Origin: Candidatus Pristimantibacillus lignocellulolyticus
GTDB taxonomy: Bacteria > Bacillota > Bacilli > Paenibacillales > Paenibacillaceae
Assembly: GCA_023639215.1 (NCBI GenBank)
Contig: CP097899.1
Coordinates: forward strand, 2,295,001-2,359,000
Length of the DNA stretch: 64,000 nucleotides
Reading direction: 5' to 3'
Part shown: in pieces, positions 9,095 through 17,021 of the stretch
Position numbering within the stretch: position 1 is the first letter of the stretch
Layout: each line of letters begins with the position of its first letter
Notes under the pieces: model-generated
Databases searched by the model: none
The model's input: only the letters and a program-made list of their open reading frames with translations
Told to the model about the DNA's origin: nothing
Program-made: the position numbers and the translations under genes

Positions 9095-9925
9095 ATGACT
9101 TATCAAATCGTTGTAGACTCTTGTTGCGATCTAACTAGTGAAATTAAGCAAGCGCTTAATATTAAAGTTGTACCGTTAAACTTATATCTTGGTGATAAAG
9201 AAATTATAGATGATGAAAAATTAGATATACCAAATTTCATCGAGGATATGAAAGCTTGTACGCAAAAGGTTGGTTCTGCTGCACCATCACCGTCGCTCTA
9301 TCATGAATTATACGAGCAATCGCCTAAAACTTTCGTAGTTACGTTATCAAGTAAACTGTCTAGTTCCTATTCTAGTGCAACACTAGGAGCGGATATGCTA
9401 GAAAATAGTGCGAGTAACGTTCATGTATTTGATTCTAAAAGTGCCTCAGCAGGTGAAATGTTAATCGCTTTTCAAATTCGTGATCTTATCGATAGTGGCA
9501 TTCAAGGTGATGAACTAATTGAACGTGTTGAGAAGTTTATTGATGAAATGAAAACATATTTTGTACTCGATAATGTTGATAATCTTATGAAAAATGGTCG
9601 ATTAAGTAAGGTAAAGGGTAAAATTATTAGCATTTTGAATATTAAGCCGTTACTTGGTTCAGATGGCGAAGGTAATATCGCTCAATATTCAACTTGTAAA
9701 GGGCAAACAAAGATTGTCAAGAAATTAGCAGAAACAGTGACCGATAGTGGTAAAAACACTGAGGGATTACGTGCTGTTATTTCACATTGTAATAATGAGC
9801 CACTCGCACTTCGTCTAAAGCAGCAATTAGTTGAACAATTCCAATTCAAAGAGATTGTCATCGTACCGACAGGTGGAGTAAGTTCACTTTATGCAAATGA
9901 CAAGGGTGTTATTTTAGCATATTAA
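9095..9925 (+). CDS. DegV-family fatty acid-binding protein
   Basis: A 276-residue DegV (EDD-fold) protein. Family members bind long-chain fatty acids; FakB proteins of this family present them to the fatty acid kinase FakA. Visible signatures are the N-terminal DSCCDLTSEI, the SAAPSPSLYHELYEQ segment, LSSKLSSSYSSA, and the central MKNGRLSKVKGKI motif that precedes the lipid-binding region. The start has GATGGAGG eight bases upstream. A strong terminator follows at 9992, so the gene is monocistronic. No fakA gene is in the window, so whether it is a FakB or a general lipid binder is open. Confidence 0.9.
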   Translation: MTYQIVVDSCCDLTSEIKQALNIKVVPLNLYLGDKEIIDDEKLDIPNFIEDMKACTQKVGSAAPSPSLYHELYEQSPKTFVVTLSSKLSSSYSSATLGADMLENSASNVHVFDSKSASAGEMLIAFQIRDLIDSGIQGDELIERVEKFIDEMKTYFVLDNVDNLMKNGRLSKVKGKIISILNIKPLLGSDGEGNIAQYSTCKGQTKIVKKLAETVTDSGKNTEGLRAVISHCNNEPLALRLKQQLVEQFQFKEIVIVPTGGVSSLYANDKGVILAY

Positions 9926-9991
9926 TGAATCAAAGATTAATTTATTGAAGGTTAGAACTTCTACTGTTGTATTGTTGAAAAATATATAGAG

Positions 9992-10041
9992 GAATCATCT
10001 CAACGTCATTTATCATCATGACGTTGGGATGATTCTTTTTT
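9992..10041 (+). terminator. terminator of the degV-family gene
   Basis: Eighteen-base arms (9992-10009 and 10018-10035), nearly perfect, with an eight-base loop and a run of six T residues. It belongs to the gene ending at 9925. Confidence 0.9.
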
Positions 10042-10199
10042 ATGATTTGGTAAATGCTATGGTTTTATCTCATTGTTAACATTTAATGACGATCAAAACA
10101 TCATTGTAGTATCTTTTTTTAGTTGGAATAAGATTAGTATTCAATGTATAGGGCAATATCTTGTATAATAGAGAGTAGCAAAGAAAGTGAGGCGTATTT

Positions 10200-10547
10200 A
10201 TGAATCCGATTCAGGTTGAAGATATACAGAAACATATTGATGCTTTTCGAAATACTCCATTATTTATTCATTTGGAATTAACGACTGGAGCGTACGCTGC
10301 ACATTTGGATGCAACAAAGCATCCTGCAGCTAATTTTATTCGTAATGCAGTTATTACTTATTCACATGGTTCAATCGAAGGAAAAGGTCCATATCGAGTG
10401 GGATTAAAGCTTGAGCATGGTTGGGTATATGCAGAAGGATTAACACATTTCGTAGATGATGAGCAAGGTAGATTAGTGCTGGCAGGCATTAATAATAATG
10501 ATGGGAAGCTAGTCGTTGCCCTACAACTAAGCACAACACCTTTTTAA
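10200..10547 (+). CDS. yojF: YojF-family protein (DUF1806)
   Basis: A 115-residue protein matching the YojF family. Conserved stretches seen are TPLFIHLELTTGAYAAHLD, AANFIRNAVITYSHGSI, and GPYRVGLKLEHGWVYAEGL. In Bacillus, yojF lies directly before yojG (bshB2), a bacillithiol biosynthesis deacetylase; here bshB2 follows 148 bp later, so the pairing is kept. The biochemical role of YojF is not established; a link to bacillithiol rests on this gene pairing. The start ATG follows GTGAGG, and a TATAAT hexamer lies at 10164-10169. A repeat element separates it from bshB2. Confidence 0.85.
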   Translation: MNPIQVEDIQKHIDAFRNTPLFIHLELTTGAYAAHLDATKHPAANFIRNAVITYSHGSIEGKGPYRVGLKLEHGWVYAEGLTHFVDDEQGRLVLAGINNNDGKLVVALQLSTTPF

Positions 10548-10557
10548 GTGGTAAGTT

Positions 10558-10635
10558 AAAAAGTCCACTTTTTGAACTTTCATAATAATAGGTAGCCGGA
10601 AAACTCAACTGTGATCACGATGATTATGCTAACGT
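10558..10635. repeat. dispersed intergenic repeat (relative of the 187-bp repeat)
   Basis: The gap between yojF and bshB2 holds the perfect palindrome AAAAAGTCCACTTTTT (10558-10573). It continues as AAGTCCACTTTTTGAACTT, which matches AAGTCCGCTTTTTGAACTT of the 187-bp units at 32.7-33.1 kb with one change. Further on, GTGATCACGATGATTATGCT (10611-10630) matches the fadA-fadE gap at 37017-37036 with one change. The element recurs at three loci in this window, always between genes. Confidence 0.75.
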
Positions 10636-10695
10636 AGTTTAGTCGATTTCGAATATGCCATTCATCTTTTACACCTAATAATAGGAGGTTTCACC

Positions 10696-11355
10696 ATGCC
10701 AGAAAAAATATTGGTTGTTTTACCGCATCCTGATGATGAAGCATTCGGATTATCAGGTACTCTTGCGAAATTCATTGAAGAAGGCGCGCAAGTCACATAT
10801 GCTTGTTTAACATTAGGTGAGATGGGACGAGGTCTCGGTAATCCCTTAATTGCTGATCGAATTAGCTTACCCCATTACCGCAAGCAAGAATTGATTGCAT
10901 CTTGCAAGGCGATAGGATTTGAAGATGTACGTATGTTAGGATTTCTTGATAAAACAGTAGAGTTTGAGCCGAAGGAATTTATTGATTCGGTTATAAGAGA
11001 AATCTATAACGATGTACAACCAACATTAGTATTTACTTTCTTCCCTGGATTTAGTGTACATCCAGATCATGATGCTACAGGCGCTTCAGTTATACGTGTG
11101 CTGCAAAGTATACCGGCCAATGAACGTCCACCAGTATGGTGTCTTGCGTTTGCACATGATATGTATGATGTTAACGGGGAACCTGATATTACTGTAGATG
11201 TTTCATCCTATCTTAATCAGAAAAAAGAATCCATTGTAGCACATGCTACTCAGTTCCAAATCTCAGAGATGTTTGGTAATGGAGATATAAATTCGCCAGA
11301 AGTAAAATTGAAATTTGGTAAAGAGAACTTCTGGACATACCATTTCAATAATTAA
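10696..11355 (+). CDS. bshB2: N-acetylglucosaminyl-malate deacetylase, bacillithiol biosynthesis
   Basis: Zinc-dependent deacetylase of the PIG-L/LmbE family that removes the acetyl group from GlcNAc-malate, the second step of bacillithiol synthesis. The metal-binding motif PHPDDE is at residues 10-15, and the second site, HPDHDATG, lies near residue 120. At 219 residues it has the normal length. The GEMGRGLGNP segment is characteristic of the BshB branch. The start follows AGGAGG at the usual spacing. The yojF gene directly upstream supports the BshB2 (YojG) assignment over other PIG-L deacetylases. bshA and bshC are not in the window. Confidence 0.9.
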   Translation: MPEKILVVLPHPDDEAFGLSGTLAKFIEEGAQVTYACLTLGEMGRGLGNPLIADRISLPHYRKQELIASCKAIGFEDVRMLGFLDKTVEFEPKEFIDSVIREIYNDVQPTLVFTFFPGFSVHPDHDATGASVIRVLQSIPANERPPVWCLAFAHDMYDVNGEPDITVDVSSYLNQKKESIVAHATQFQISEMFGNGDINSPEVKLKFGKENFWTYHFNN

Positions 11356-11373
11356 AATAACGATATAGTTGGT

Positions 11374-11407
11374 ATAAGAAGAGTCATCATACGATGACTC
11401 TTCTTAT
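11374..11407 (+). terminator. hairpin after bshB2, probable terminator
   Basis: A perfect 15-base stem (11374-11388 with 11393-11407) has a four-base loop. The following sequence is T-rich but has no clean T run, so termination may be partial. Confidence 0.6.
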
Positions 11408-11432
11408 GTCCTTACAGCTAGGAGAGATAGTA

Positions 11433-11960
11433 TTGGAACAACACATACAGGTAAGAAACCCTGTGCAAATTCAAGCATTTAAGTATCCGAATCGATTACA
11501 TTATGAATGGCAAGCAGATTTAATAGAACTTAATGAACAGTATGCAATGGTAGCATGTCATGCTGGTCGAGCATTTCAACATCATACGAAACAGAAGCAA
11601 TTTATTATGCCTTATCCATCTATTGAAATATTTTTTTTCAAGGAATGGTATACGTTTTCGGTGTCATTTCGCGAAAATGAAGAGATGATGCATTATTGTA
11701 ATATCGCAATGCCTGCACAATACAAAGATAATATTATATCATTCATTGATCTAGATCTAGATTATTTGCAAGAGCCTCACGAGGATTGGAAAGTTGTAGA
11801 TGAGGATGAGTTCGCTCATAATCAACAAATTTTTAAATATCCTGAACATTTAATTGCTGGAGCACGATTAGGTTTAGCAAAATTACAACAAATAGTCGAA
11901 ACCAATCAATTCCCGTTCGACGGAAAAATAGATATCCAAAAGTATGAAAGCGTTTTATAA
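11433..11960 (+). CDS. DUF402-family protein
   Basis: About 175 residues matching the DUF402 family, which includes nucleoside di-/triphosphatase-like proteins and RNase E/G-associated domains. The typical central run is present (YCNIAMPAQYKDNIISFIDLD, then LDYLQEP and DEDEFAHNQQ), with acidic residues that could bind metal. The frame is open from 11394, but that start would sit inside the hairpin. The TTG at 11433 has AGGAGAG seven bases upstream and is preferred. The substrate is not predictable; the closest characterised relatives act on nucleoside triphosphates, so this is a family-level assignment. Confidence 0.75.
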   Translation: MEQHIQVRNPVQIQAFKYPNRLHYEWQADLIELNEQYAMVACHAGRAFQHHTKQKQFIMPYPSIEIFFFKEWYTFSVSFRENEEMMHYCNIAMPAQYKDNIISFIDLDLDYLQEPHEDWKVVDEDEFAHNQQIFKYPEHLIAGARLGLAKLQQIVETNQFPFDGKIDIQKYESVL

Positions 11961-12079
11961 TAGTGATAATTTAATAGTGGATTGACAGTAGTTATTATCG
12001 TACTATTAATATTTTTTCTATGAATACAAGCGGGACGTTATGCCAAAAAAGCGTATAGAAAAACAACGGAGGTGTAGTT

Positions 12080-13102
12080 ATGCAATATGAAATTATTACG
12101 CCAGGCCCGCTACTCAATAATGATGGTATGTTGAACCAAAAGGGTTATAGTACCTCCTCAATATTAACGTATAATCGTGAGCACATTAATGCATTTCCTT
12201 GGCAAATTAAAGAATGGGATTTCTATCAAGTTAATAATGCGGATTATTGTATGCAAATGACGATTGGTCATGTTGGTTATGCGGGTCATGTTTCCGTAAA
12301 ACTATTTGAATTTGCAACTGGTCTGCATTATGAAATAACTAAAATGTTAGTTCTTCCTTTCAATAGATTGAAGATGCCTCGCTCTGCGGAACTAGGTGAT
12401 TTACATTATCGTAGCAAAGATGTAGAGATGCATTTCGAGGTCTATACTGGAGGAAGAAGGTTACGTTGTCGTTCAACAAGTAAGAAACATCCCACGATTG
12501 AGGTTGATGTTACATTGTCTCAGCCCGATCTAACTTCACTAGTCATTGCTACACCTTTTACCGAGAAGAACACACAATTCTACTACAATCATAAGACAAA
12601 TTGTATGCCTGCGACAGGTACAGTCAAGATTGGAGACGGTGAGAAGGAGTACATTTTTGAACCTGATACGGCTTTTGGACTAATTGACTGGGGTAGAGGA
12701 GTATGGCCATTTAGTCATGAATGGATTTGGGGAAGTGGAAGTAGTTATCTGAATGGAAAGCGTTTTGGTTTCAATATCGGTTTTGGTTTTGGAGATACTT
12801 CGGCTGCTACTGAGAACATGCTTTTCTATGATGGCAAAGCACATAAAATAAGTAAGATTAATATTACTCTCAATGAGAATGGCTTTATGGCTCCTAAGAA
12901 GATTACGAGTGATGATGGTCGCTTTGAGATGATATTCACTCCGATATATGATCAGCAAACAGCTACAAAAATGTTATTTGTCGATAATAGATGTCATCAA
13001 GTATTTGCCAAATTTGATGGTAAAGTAGTTTTGGATGATGGGGAAGTATTGGAGATTAACAATCTTGTTGGCTTTGTCGAGCACGCGATTAATAATTGGT
13101 AG
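12080..13102 (+). CDS. DUF2804 domain-containing protein
   Basis: A 340-residue protein that I assign to DUF2804. Characteristic segments are the N-terminal EIITPGPLLNNDGMLNQKGY, a central INAFPWQIKEWDFYQV, and the tryptophan-rich DWGRGVWPFSHEWIWGSGS. No signal peptide or transmembrane segment is visible. The start follows GGAGGTG. The gene stands alone, with no terminator hairpin obvious after it. The function of the family is unknown; its beta-rich character suggests lipocalin-like ligand binding, but nothing here shows which. Confidence 0.8.
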   Translation: MQYEIITPGPLLNNDGMLNQKGYSTSSILTYNREHINAFPWQIKEWDFYQVNNADYCMQMTIGHVGYAGHVSVKLFEFATGLHYEITKMLVLPFNRLKMPRSAELGDLHYRSKDVEMHFEVYTGGRRLRCRSTSKKHPTIEVDVTLSQPDLTSLVIATPFTEKNTQFYYNHKTNCMPATGTVKIGDGEKEYIFEPDTAFGLIDWGRGVWPFSHEWIWGSGSSYLNGKRFGFNIGFGFGDTSAATENMLFYDGKAHKISKINITLNENGFMAPKKITSDDGRFEMIFTPIYDQQTATKMLFVDNRCHQVFAKFDGKVVLDDGEVLEINNLVGFVEHAINNW

Positions 13103-13330
13103 ATTGTGTATGAGTGGAGTGCAGGAAGTGATGTGTAGCTTCGCGGAAAGAATAATTTAGGATCAAGCACGCTGAATTGTATCATAAACTAAGGGCATTT
13201 TTTTTACCTGTGTAAAGTCGATTTAAGACATAGATTCCCTATCCCCTAAATCTATCCAATGCTATGATTTTACATATCAGGTGCGCACATGATGGCAGTG
13301 AGTTGTAAATCAAGTGAAGGAGATGAGAAG

Positions 13331-14035
13331 ATGGGTAAAGACAATTTTTTGCGATCCATGCTATCCGATAAGGTCAACATGACCCCCAATGGATTCGTGG
13401 CCGATCAATTAAGCCCCGAACAATTCAGGGATTGTCACGAGCTGATTTTTGACAGTCTATTTGAAATTCATACGTCTGTCATAACGGGAGTAGAGGGCTA
13501 CGGACGGTTTAACGAGGATGGCACACCGGAATTTGAGAGTTGTAGGGATTTTCTGATCAACACGTTTACTGAGGAAAAAGAAGGGTATTGGTATAACTGG
13601 AGGGAAATGTTCGGAACGACGGTTTTGCAACGAGATTTCTTTGAGCAGTACTACAAGGAAATGGAAGCCCGAATTTCTTATTGCGAGGGCAGACGTTATT
13701 TAGTGAATAACTTTACGTTTTTCATCAACATCATTACGGATGAAAAAACTATGGTGGGGTTTCCCGACTGGAGCTACTCCGGCATTGGAGACTTCCTGGT
13801 TGACTTTGCAATTATGGACTTAAACAAGCCTTATCTTCAAATACCCGAGCTTCTCATGGAGTACTGCAAGAAGAGGAATATCATTATACCCGACTTTAAG
13901 GAAAGATTTTTATGTATGGCGTATTATAAAGGGATAGATGGATTGCGTTGGCACGCATCAATTGACGATACAGAATCGTGTACCTCTATGATGAAATCCA
14001 TGAGTGAACTAAAAGATCGAATATATGGTTTGTAG
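13331..14035 (+). CDS. decayed hygromycin kinase-like phosphotransferase (lacks N-lobe and catalytic Asp)
   Basis: The 234 residues line up with the C-terminal two thirds of APH-family hygromycin B kinases. GVEGYGRFN matches the GFGPFG region, ESCRDFLINTF matches the TTWRDFI region, YWYNW matches the YHWQTVM region, and ITDEKTMVGFPDWSYSGIGD matches the ITAVIDWSEAMFGD region. Two things are missing. The nucleotide-binding N-lobe is absent. The catalytic loop, H-[AG]-D-F-G-[SF]-N-N in active kinases, reads NNFTFFIN, so the catalytic Asp is gone. The start ATG 13331 has GAAGGAG nine bases upstream. Base composition is richer in GC than the neighbours. Either a remnant or a non-catalytic derivative; antibiotic resistance is unlikely. 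The next gene starts 11 bp later. Confidence 0.65.
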   Translation: MGKDNFLRSMLSDKVNMTPNGFVADQLSPEQFRDCHELIFDSLFEIHTSVITGVEGYGRFNEDGTPEFESCRDFLINTFTEEKEGYWYNWREMFGTTVLQRDFFEQYYKEMEARISYCEGRRYLVNNFTFFINIITDEKTMVGFPDWSYSGIGDFLVDFAIMDLNKPYLQIPELLMEYCKKRNIIIPDFKERFLCMAYYKGIDGLRWHASIDDTESCTSMMKSMSELKDRIYGL

Positions 14036-14046
14036 ACGGTGATGAC

Positions 14047-14730
14047 ATGAAATATGAGAATGGTAGTGACATCCTTCCAGTGGAACTATTGCGAGAGGTT
14101 CAAAAGTACGCCTCGGGTAAACTACTTTACATTCCCGCGGGAGAGGAAAAGAGAGCCTGGGGTGCAGCCTCCGGATACCGGGAGCAGTTGCAGAGAAGAA
14201 ATCGCATGATTCGCAACATGTACGCCCATGGCCGTACTGTATCGGAACTTGCTGACGAATACTTCTTGTCTTTGGACTCGATTAAAAAAATCCTTTACTC
14301 AAAGAAGCAGAATGACTACGCAGCGTATGCACCGACTATTGAGTCTGCTGTGAAATACGCGAATGGTGGGATGCTTGAAGAGTGGATGTACTGCTACTGG
14401 CAGCTTTCTAAGGACGCAAAGGTTGAAAAAGAAAATGTCGTGGCAAATCGACTCTATTTTGGCATCGTAAAGCTTCCATTGCGTCTTATTCAAAAGGATG
14501 AGCTCGATATTGGTAACTCCAATGCGAATGCAACCGAAGAGCATGAAGCGCAGCCTCTTATCATTGAGTATCATCAAGGAAAATTCTATTGTACCGAACA
14601 GAAGGCGTTATTGTCGGGGTTGATCCAACGCAAGGTAAATTCGTATCCGACCATTATCGTGTTGCGGGAGGGTACAGATTATAAAAGGTTTATGAATCAT
14701 TTTGGAACCGTATTATTTTTCGTCAAATAA
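14047..14730 (+). CDS. CD3324-family putative DNA-binding protein
   Basis: The first 95 residues match the CD3324 family: GSDILPVELLREVQKYASGK, LLYIPAGEEKRAWG, then SGYREQLQRRNRMIRNMYAHG. A helix-turn-helix follows, GRTVSELADEYFLSLDSIKKI, related to Mor-type activators. Unlike the usual short family member (about 90 residues), this one is 227 residues long; the extra C-terminal part has no recognised domain but includes an LYFGIVKLPLRLIQ segment and ends FMNHFGTVLFFVK. It lies 11 bp after the kinase-like gene with similar GC-rich codon use, so the two were probably acquired together. A regulatory role is inferred from the helix-turn-helix. Confidence 0.75.
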   Translation: MKYENGSDILPVELLREVQKYASGKLLYIPAGEEKRAWGAASGYREQLQRRNRMIRNMYAHGRTVSELADEYFLSLDSIKKILYSKKQNDYAAYAPTIESAVKYANGGMLEEWMYCYWQLSKDAKVEKENVVANRLYFGIVKLPLRLIQKDELDIGNSNANATEEHEAQPLIIEYHQGKFYCTEQKALLSGLIQRKVNSYPTIIVLREGTDYKRFMNHFGTVLFFVK

Positions 14731-14900
14731 AGCATAAAAGTGGTTGTCCCGCAAGGTACAGCCTAAAAACTTGCCGTTACAGACAGCACGCTAAACCGTA
14801 CCCTAAATAAAGACAATTTTTCTGCTGACTTTTTCGTGCAGAAATTGCAAGGTATTCATTTTTAATTTTCGATAGTATTACCTTGAAGGGAGGGAATACG

Positions 14901-15755
14901 ATGGATTGGTTGGACAGGATGAATAGTGCCATGGAATATATCGAAACAAATCTAGCTGACACAATTTCATTTGATGAAATAGCACAGAGAGCCTGTTGCT
15001 CTACCTATCATTTTCAAAGAATGTTTCCATTTATTACTGGCGTATCGCTATCGGAGTACATTCGACGTCGGTGGTTGACATTGGCGGCATTCGAAATGCA
15101 GACAACAGACTCAAAGGTTATTGATGTAGCTATGAAATATGGATATGATTCGCCGGAGGCGTTTGCACGGGCCTTTAAGAATCTTCATGGTATTATACCT
15201 ATATCTGCGCGCGATACAGGCGTTTCTCTAAAAGCCTATCCTCGAATGTCCTTTCATATTTCAATAAAAGGGGATGTCGAAATGAATTACCGTATTGAGC
15301 AAAGAGGTTCTTTTGAGATGTTTGGAGTATATGGAATTATAAATGCAGATCAGAAAACAGCTTTCTCTGAAGTTCCTCAATTTCGTATAAAATGTGATGA
15401 TGATGGCAGCGTTGATCTTATGAATGACATACTGGGACGTTTTGGTGACACCATGTTACACGCTGCCCTTTACGATCACACTAGAGAATCTTTCAAATAT
15501 ATGGTCTGTTATCATTTACCTAAAGGTCTTGAAATTCCGGAGAGATTTACAAAACTTTCTGTCCCAACATTAACGTGGGCGATTTTCCCAGAGCCGCAAG
15601 GTGATATGCAAAAACTATGGGAACGAATCTATTCTGAATGGTTTCCGACATCTGAATACGAACAGGTTGAGGGCCCTAGTTTCGAAATGTATTATGGAAT
15701 GGCACGTCATGGGAATGGTTCAGGAGAAATATGGATACCAGTGAAGCAAAAATAA
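14901..15755 (+). CDS. AraC-family regulator with GyrI-like effector domain
   Basis: A 284-residue regulator. Residues 1-105 hold the two helix-turn-helix motifs of the AraC family (ISFDEIAQRACCSTYHFQRMF and KVIDVAMKYGYDSPEAFARAF). Residues 125-284 form a GyrI/SoxS-Rob-type small-molecule-binding domain, with the closing PTLTWAIFPEPQGDMQKLWERIYSEWFP and the usual final strand. The start ATG 14901 has GGGAGGGA seven bases upstream and is preferred over a TTG at 14883. Proteins with this layout respond to hydrophobic or cationic compounds and often control efflux or resistance genes. No adjacent target is evident; the next genes are convergent. Confidence 0.9.
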   Translation: MDWLDRMNSAMEYIETNLADTISFDEIAQRACCSTYHFQRMFPFITGVSLSEYIRRRWLTLAAFEMQTTDSKVIDVAMKYGYDSPEAFARAFKNLHGIIPISARDTGVSLKAYPRMSFHISIKGDVEMNYRIEQRGSFEMFGVYGIINADQKTAFSEVPQFRIKCDDDGSVDLMNDILGRFGDTMLHAALYDHTRESFKYMVCYHLPKGLEIPERFTKLSVPTLTWAIFPEPQGDMQKLWERIYSEWFPTSEYEQVEGPSFEMYYGMARHGNGSGEIWIPVKQK

Positions 15756-15788
15756 CGCTCTTATGCGAAAAGTTAAAATAGGTGATAC

Positions 15789-15841
15789 GCAAAAAGGAGT
15801 TCCTGCGGAGGTGCTGCACCCTGCGGAGAACTCCTTTTTGC
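15789..15841. terminator. bidirectional terminator between the araC-type gene and mrpG
   Basis: GCAAAAAGGAGTTC (15789-15802) pairs perfectly with 15828-15841, with A and T tracts at the outer ends of both arms. It lies between convergent genes and can serve both. Confidence 0.8.
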
Positions 15842-15855
15842 ATTTCTAATATAGA

Positions 15856-16260
15856 TTAATTATCTGCATCGACGGGCCTAACTTTTTCGTCATCAATCGC
15901 TTGTTGATCATAAACGTCTTGCAAGTCATCCTGTACACTAATTGGAGCTAGTGGTGTTCCGTACCGATGTGCAGAACGAGTAACAAGATGTCCAGCGACT
16001 GGAGCCGTTAGAAATACGAATACAATAGCTAGCAATAGACGAATACTTGAAACGCCATGTGTGAAAAAGAAATAGATAAATGCAGCCGATAAGATTGACA
16101 ATATCCCTAATGTCGCACTCTTGGTTGTTGCGTGTGCACGATTATATACATCCGGCAATCGTATGAGTCCGAATGAACTTAACAAACTCATCGATGTGCC
16201 AAACAATACAAGGATAATGACAATCCATTCAATCACTCCGTTTACGCCCAATGACGACAC
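15856..16260 (-). CDS. mrpG: Mrp-type Na+/H+ antiporter subunit G
   Basis: Last gene of mrpABCDEFG. A membrane protein of up to 134 residues with three predicted helices, starting IEWIVIILVLFGTSMSLLSSFG, and the family signature LIRLPDVYNRAHATTKSATLG. Mrp complexes exchange cytoplasmic Na+ (or K+) for external protons in alkaline or salty conditions. The start is uncertain: GTG 16260 overlaps mrpF by 32 bp and has GGAGAGGGG almost touching it; the TTG at 16251 has better spacing, and a GTG at 16236 would give the family's usual N-terminus. The hydrophilic C-terminal tail is acidic (DDLQDVYDQQAIDDEK). Confidence 0.92.
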   Translation of the reverse strand: MSSLGVNGVIEWIVIILVLFGTSMSLLSSFGLIRLPDVYNRAHATTKSATLGILSILSAAFIYFFFTHGVSSIRLLLAIVFVFLTAPVAGHLVTRSAHRYGTPLAPISVQDDLQDVYDQQAIDDEKVRPVDADN

Positions 16261-16513
16261 CCCTCTCCATATATCTGCTTAATGCTATCGTGCTTAGAAA
16301 TGCGAGTATACCTATTAACAAGATCGTCTCAAAATAAGCATGAGAATTGAGATGGATCGATAATATAGCTACTATTCCTATAATGATATAGGCAATAGAG
16401 TCAAGTGCTAATATTCGATCATGTATCGTTGGTCCTTTAATAATTCGATATAGTGTAATGATAAGTGAGATAGAAAGTAGAAACATAGCAAGTAACATAA
16501 TTTTATCAAACAT
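16229..16513 (-). CDS. mrpF: Mrp-type Na+/H+ antiporter subunit F
   Basis: A 94-residue membrane protein with three predicted helices. The family pattern YRIIKGPTIHDRILALDSIAY is intact; MrpF-like proteins share this GPT-x-x-DR motif. It overlaps mrpE by one base (stop TAA and start ATG share a base) and mrpG by up to 32 bp, so translation is probably coupled. MrpE, F and G are small membrane subunits required for assembly of the complex in characterised Bacillus systems. Confidence 0.94.
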   Translation of the reverse strand: MFDKIMLLAMFLLSISLIITLYRIIKGPTIHDRILALDSIAYIIIGIVAILSIHLNSHAYFETILLIGILAFLSTIALSRYMERGVVIGRKRSD

Positions 16514-16989
16514 TATCGCATCACCTCGATAATCGCATTTTCGAATTTCTTCTTAGTTTTTGTAATGTTATTATGAAAATCTTTTGCGTCCATCGCGTGG
16601 ATATACATTACTTTTTGTTTTGGATCAACTTCCATTACGACAGAACCTGGTGTTAAAGTCAGTAATGAAATAAGTAAAGTGATCTCAAAATCAGTTTCTA
16701 AAATCGTTTCGGATTTGAATATTCCAGGTTCGATCGTTAATCTAGGTCGTAGAATTTCTTTAAGCACGACAATACTTGATTTGAATAATTCAACGACAAA
16801 TAGTATTAACAACTTTATGACAGAATACAACTTTCTCCCATAGAAAGGAGTAGGAAAAAAGCGTCTCATGGTTAGGATGATGATAAAGCCAACTACGTAG
16901 CCGACTGCAAAAATAACGATATTCCAGCTTTCATTGAGTAACATCCAAATAAAAGCAATTAATAGGTTAATTAGTATCTGCGTTGTCAT
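16513..16989 (-). CDS. mrpE: Mrp-type Na+/H+ antiporter subunit E
   Basis: A 158-residue subunit with hydrophobic helices in the first 65 residues (LLIAFIWMLLNESWNIVIFA, VGFIIILTMRRFF) and a third near residue 70, then a cytoplasmic domain. The LLTLTPGSVVMEVDPKQKVMYIHAMD stretch is the conserved MrpE signature. It starts 32 bp after the end of mrpD, the only real gap in the operon, and overlaps mrpF by one base. Confidence 0.94.
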   Translation of the reverse strand: MTTQILINLLIAFIWMLLNESWNIVIFAVGYVVGFIIILTMRRFFPTPFYGRKLYSVIKLLILFVVELFKSSIVVLKEILRPRLTIEPGIFKSETILETDFEITLLISLLTLTPGSVVMEVDPKQKVMYIHAMDAKDFHNNITKTKKKFENAIIEVMR

Positions 16990-17021
16990 TGATTAACACT
17001 TCCCTTTTACTTAGGCTGGGG

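Noticed and set aside
13331..14035. Active hygromycin/aminoglycoside resistance kinase
   Set aside because: The N-terminal nucleotide-binding lobe is absent and the catalytic aspartate is replaced, so activity is unlikely.
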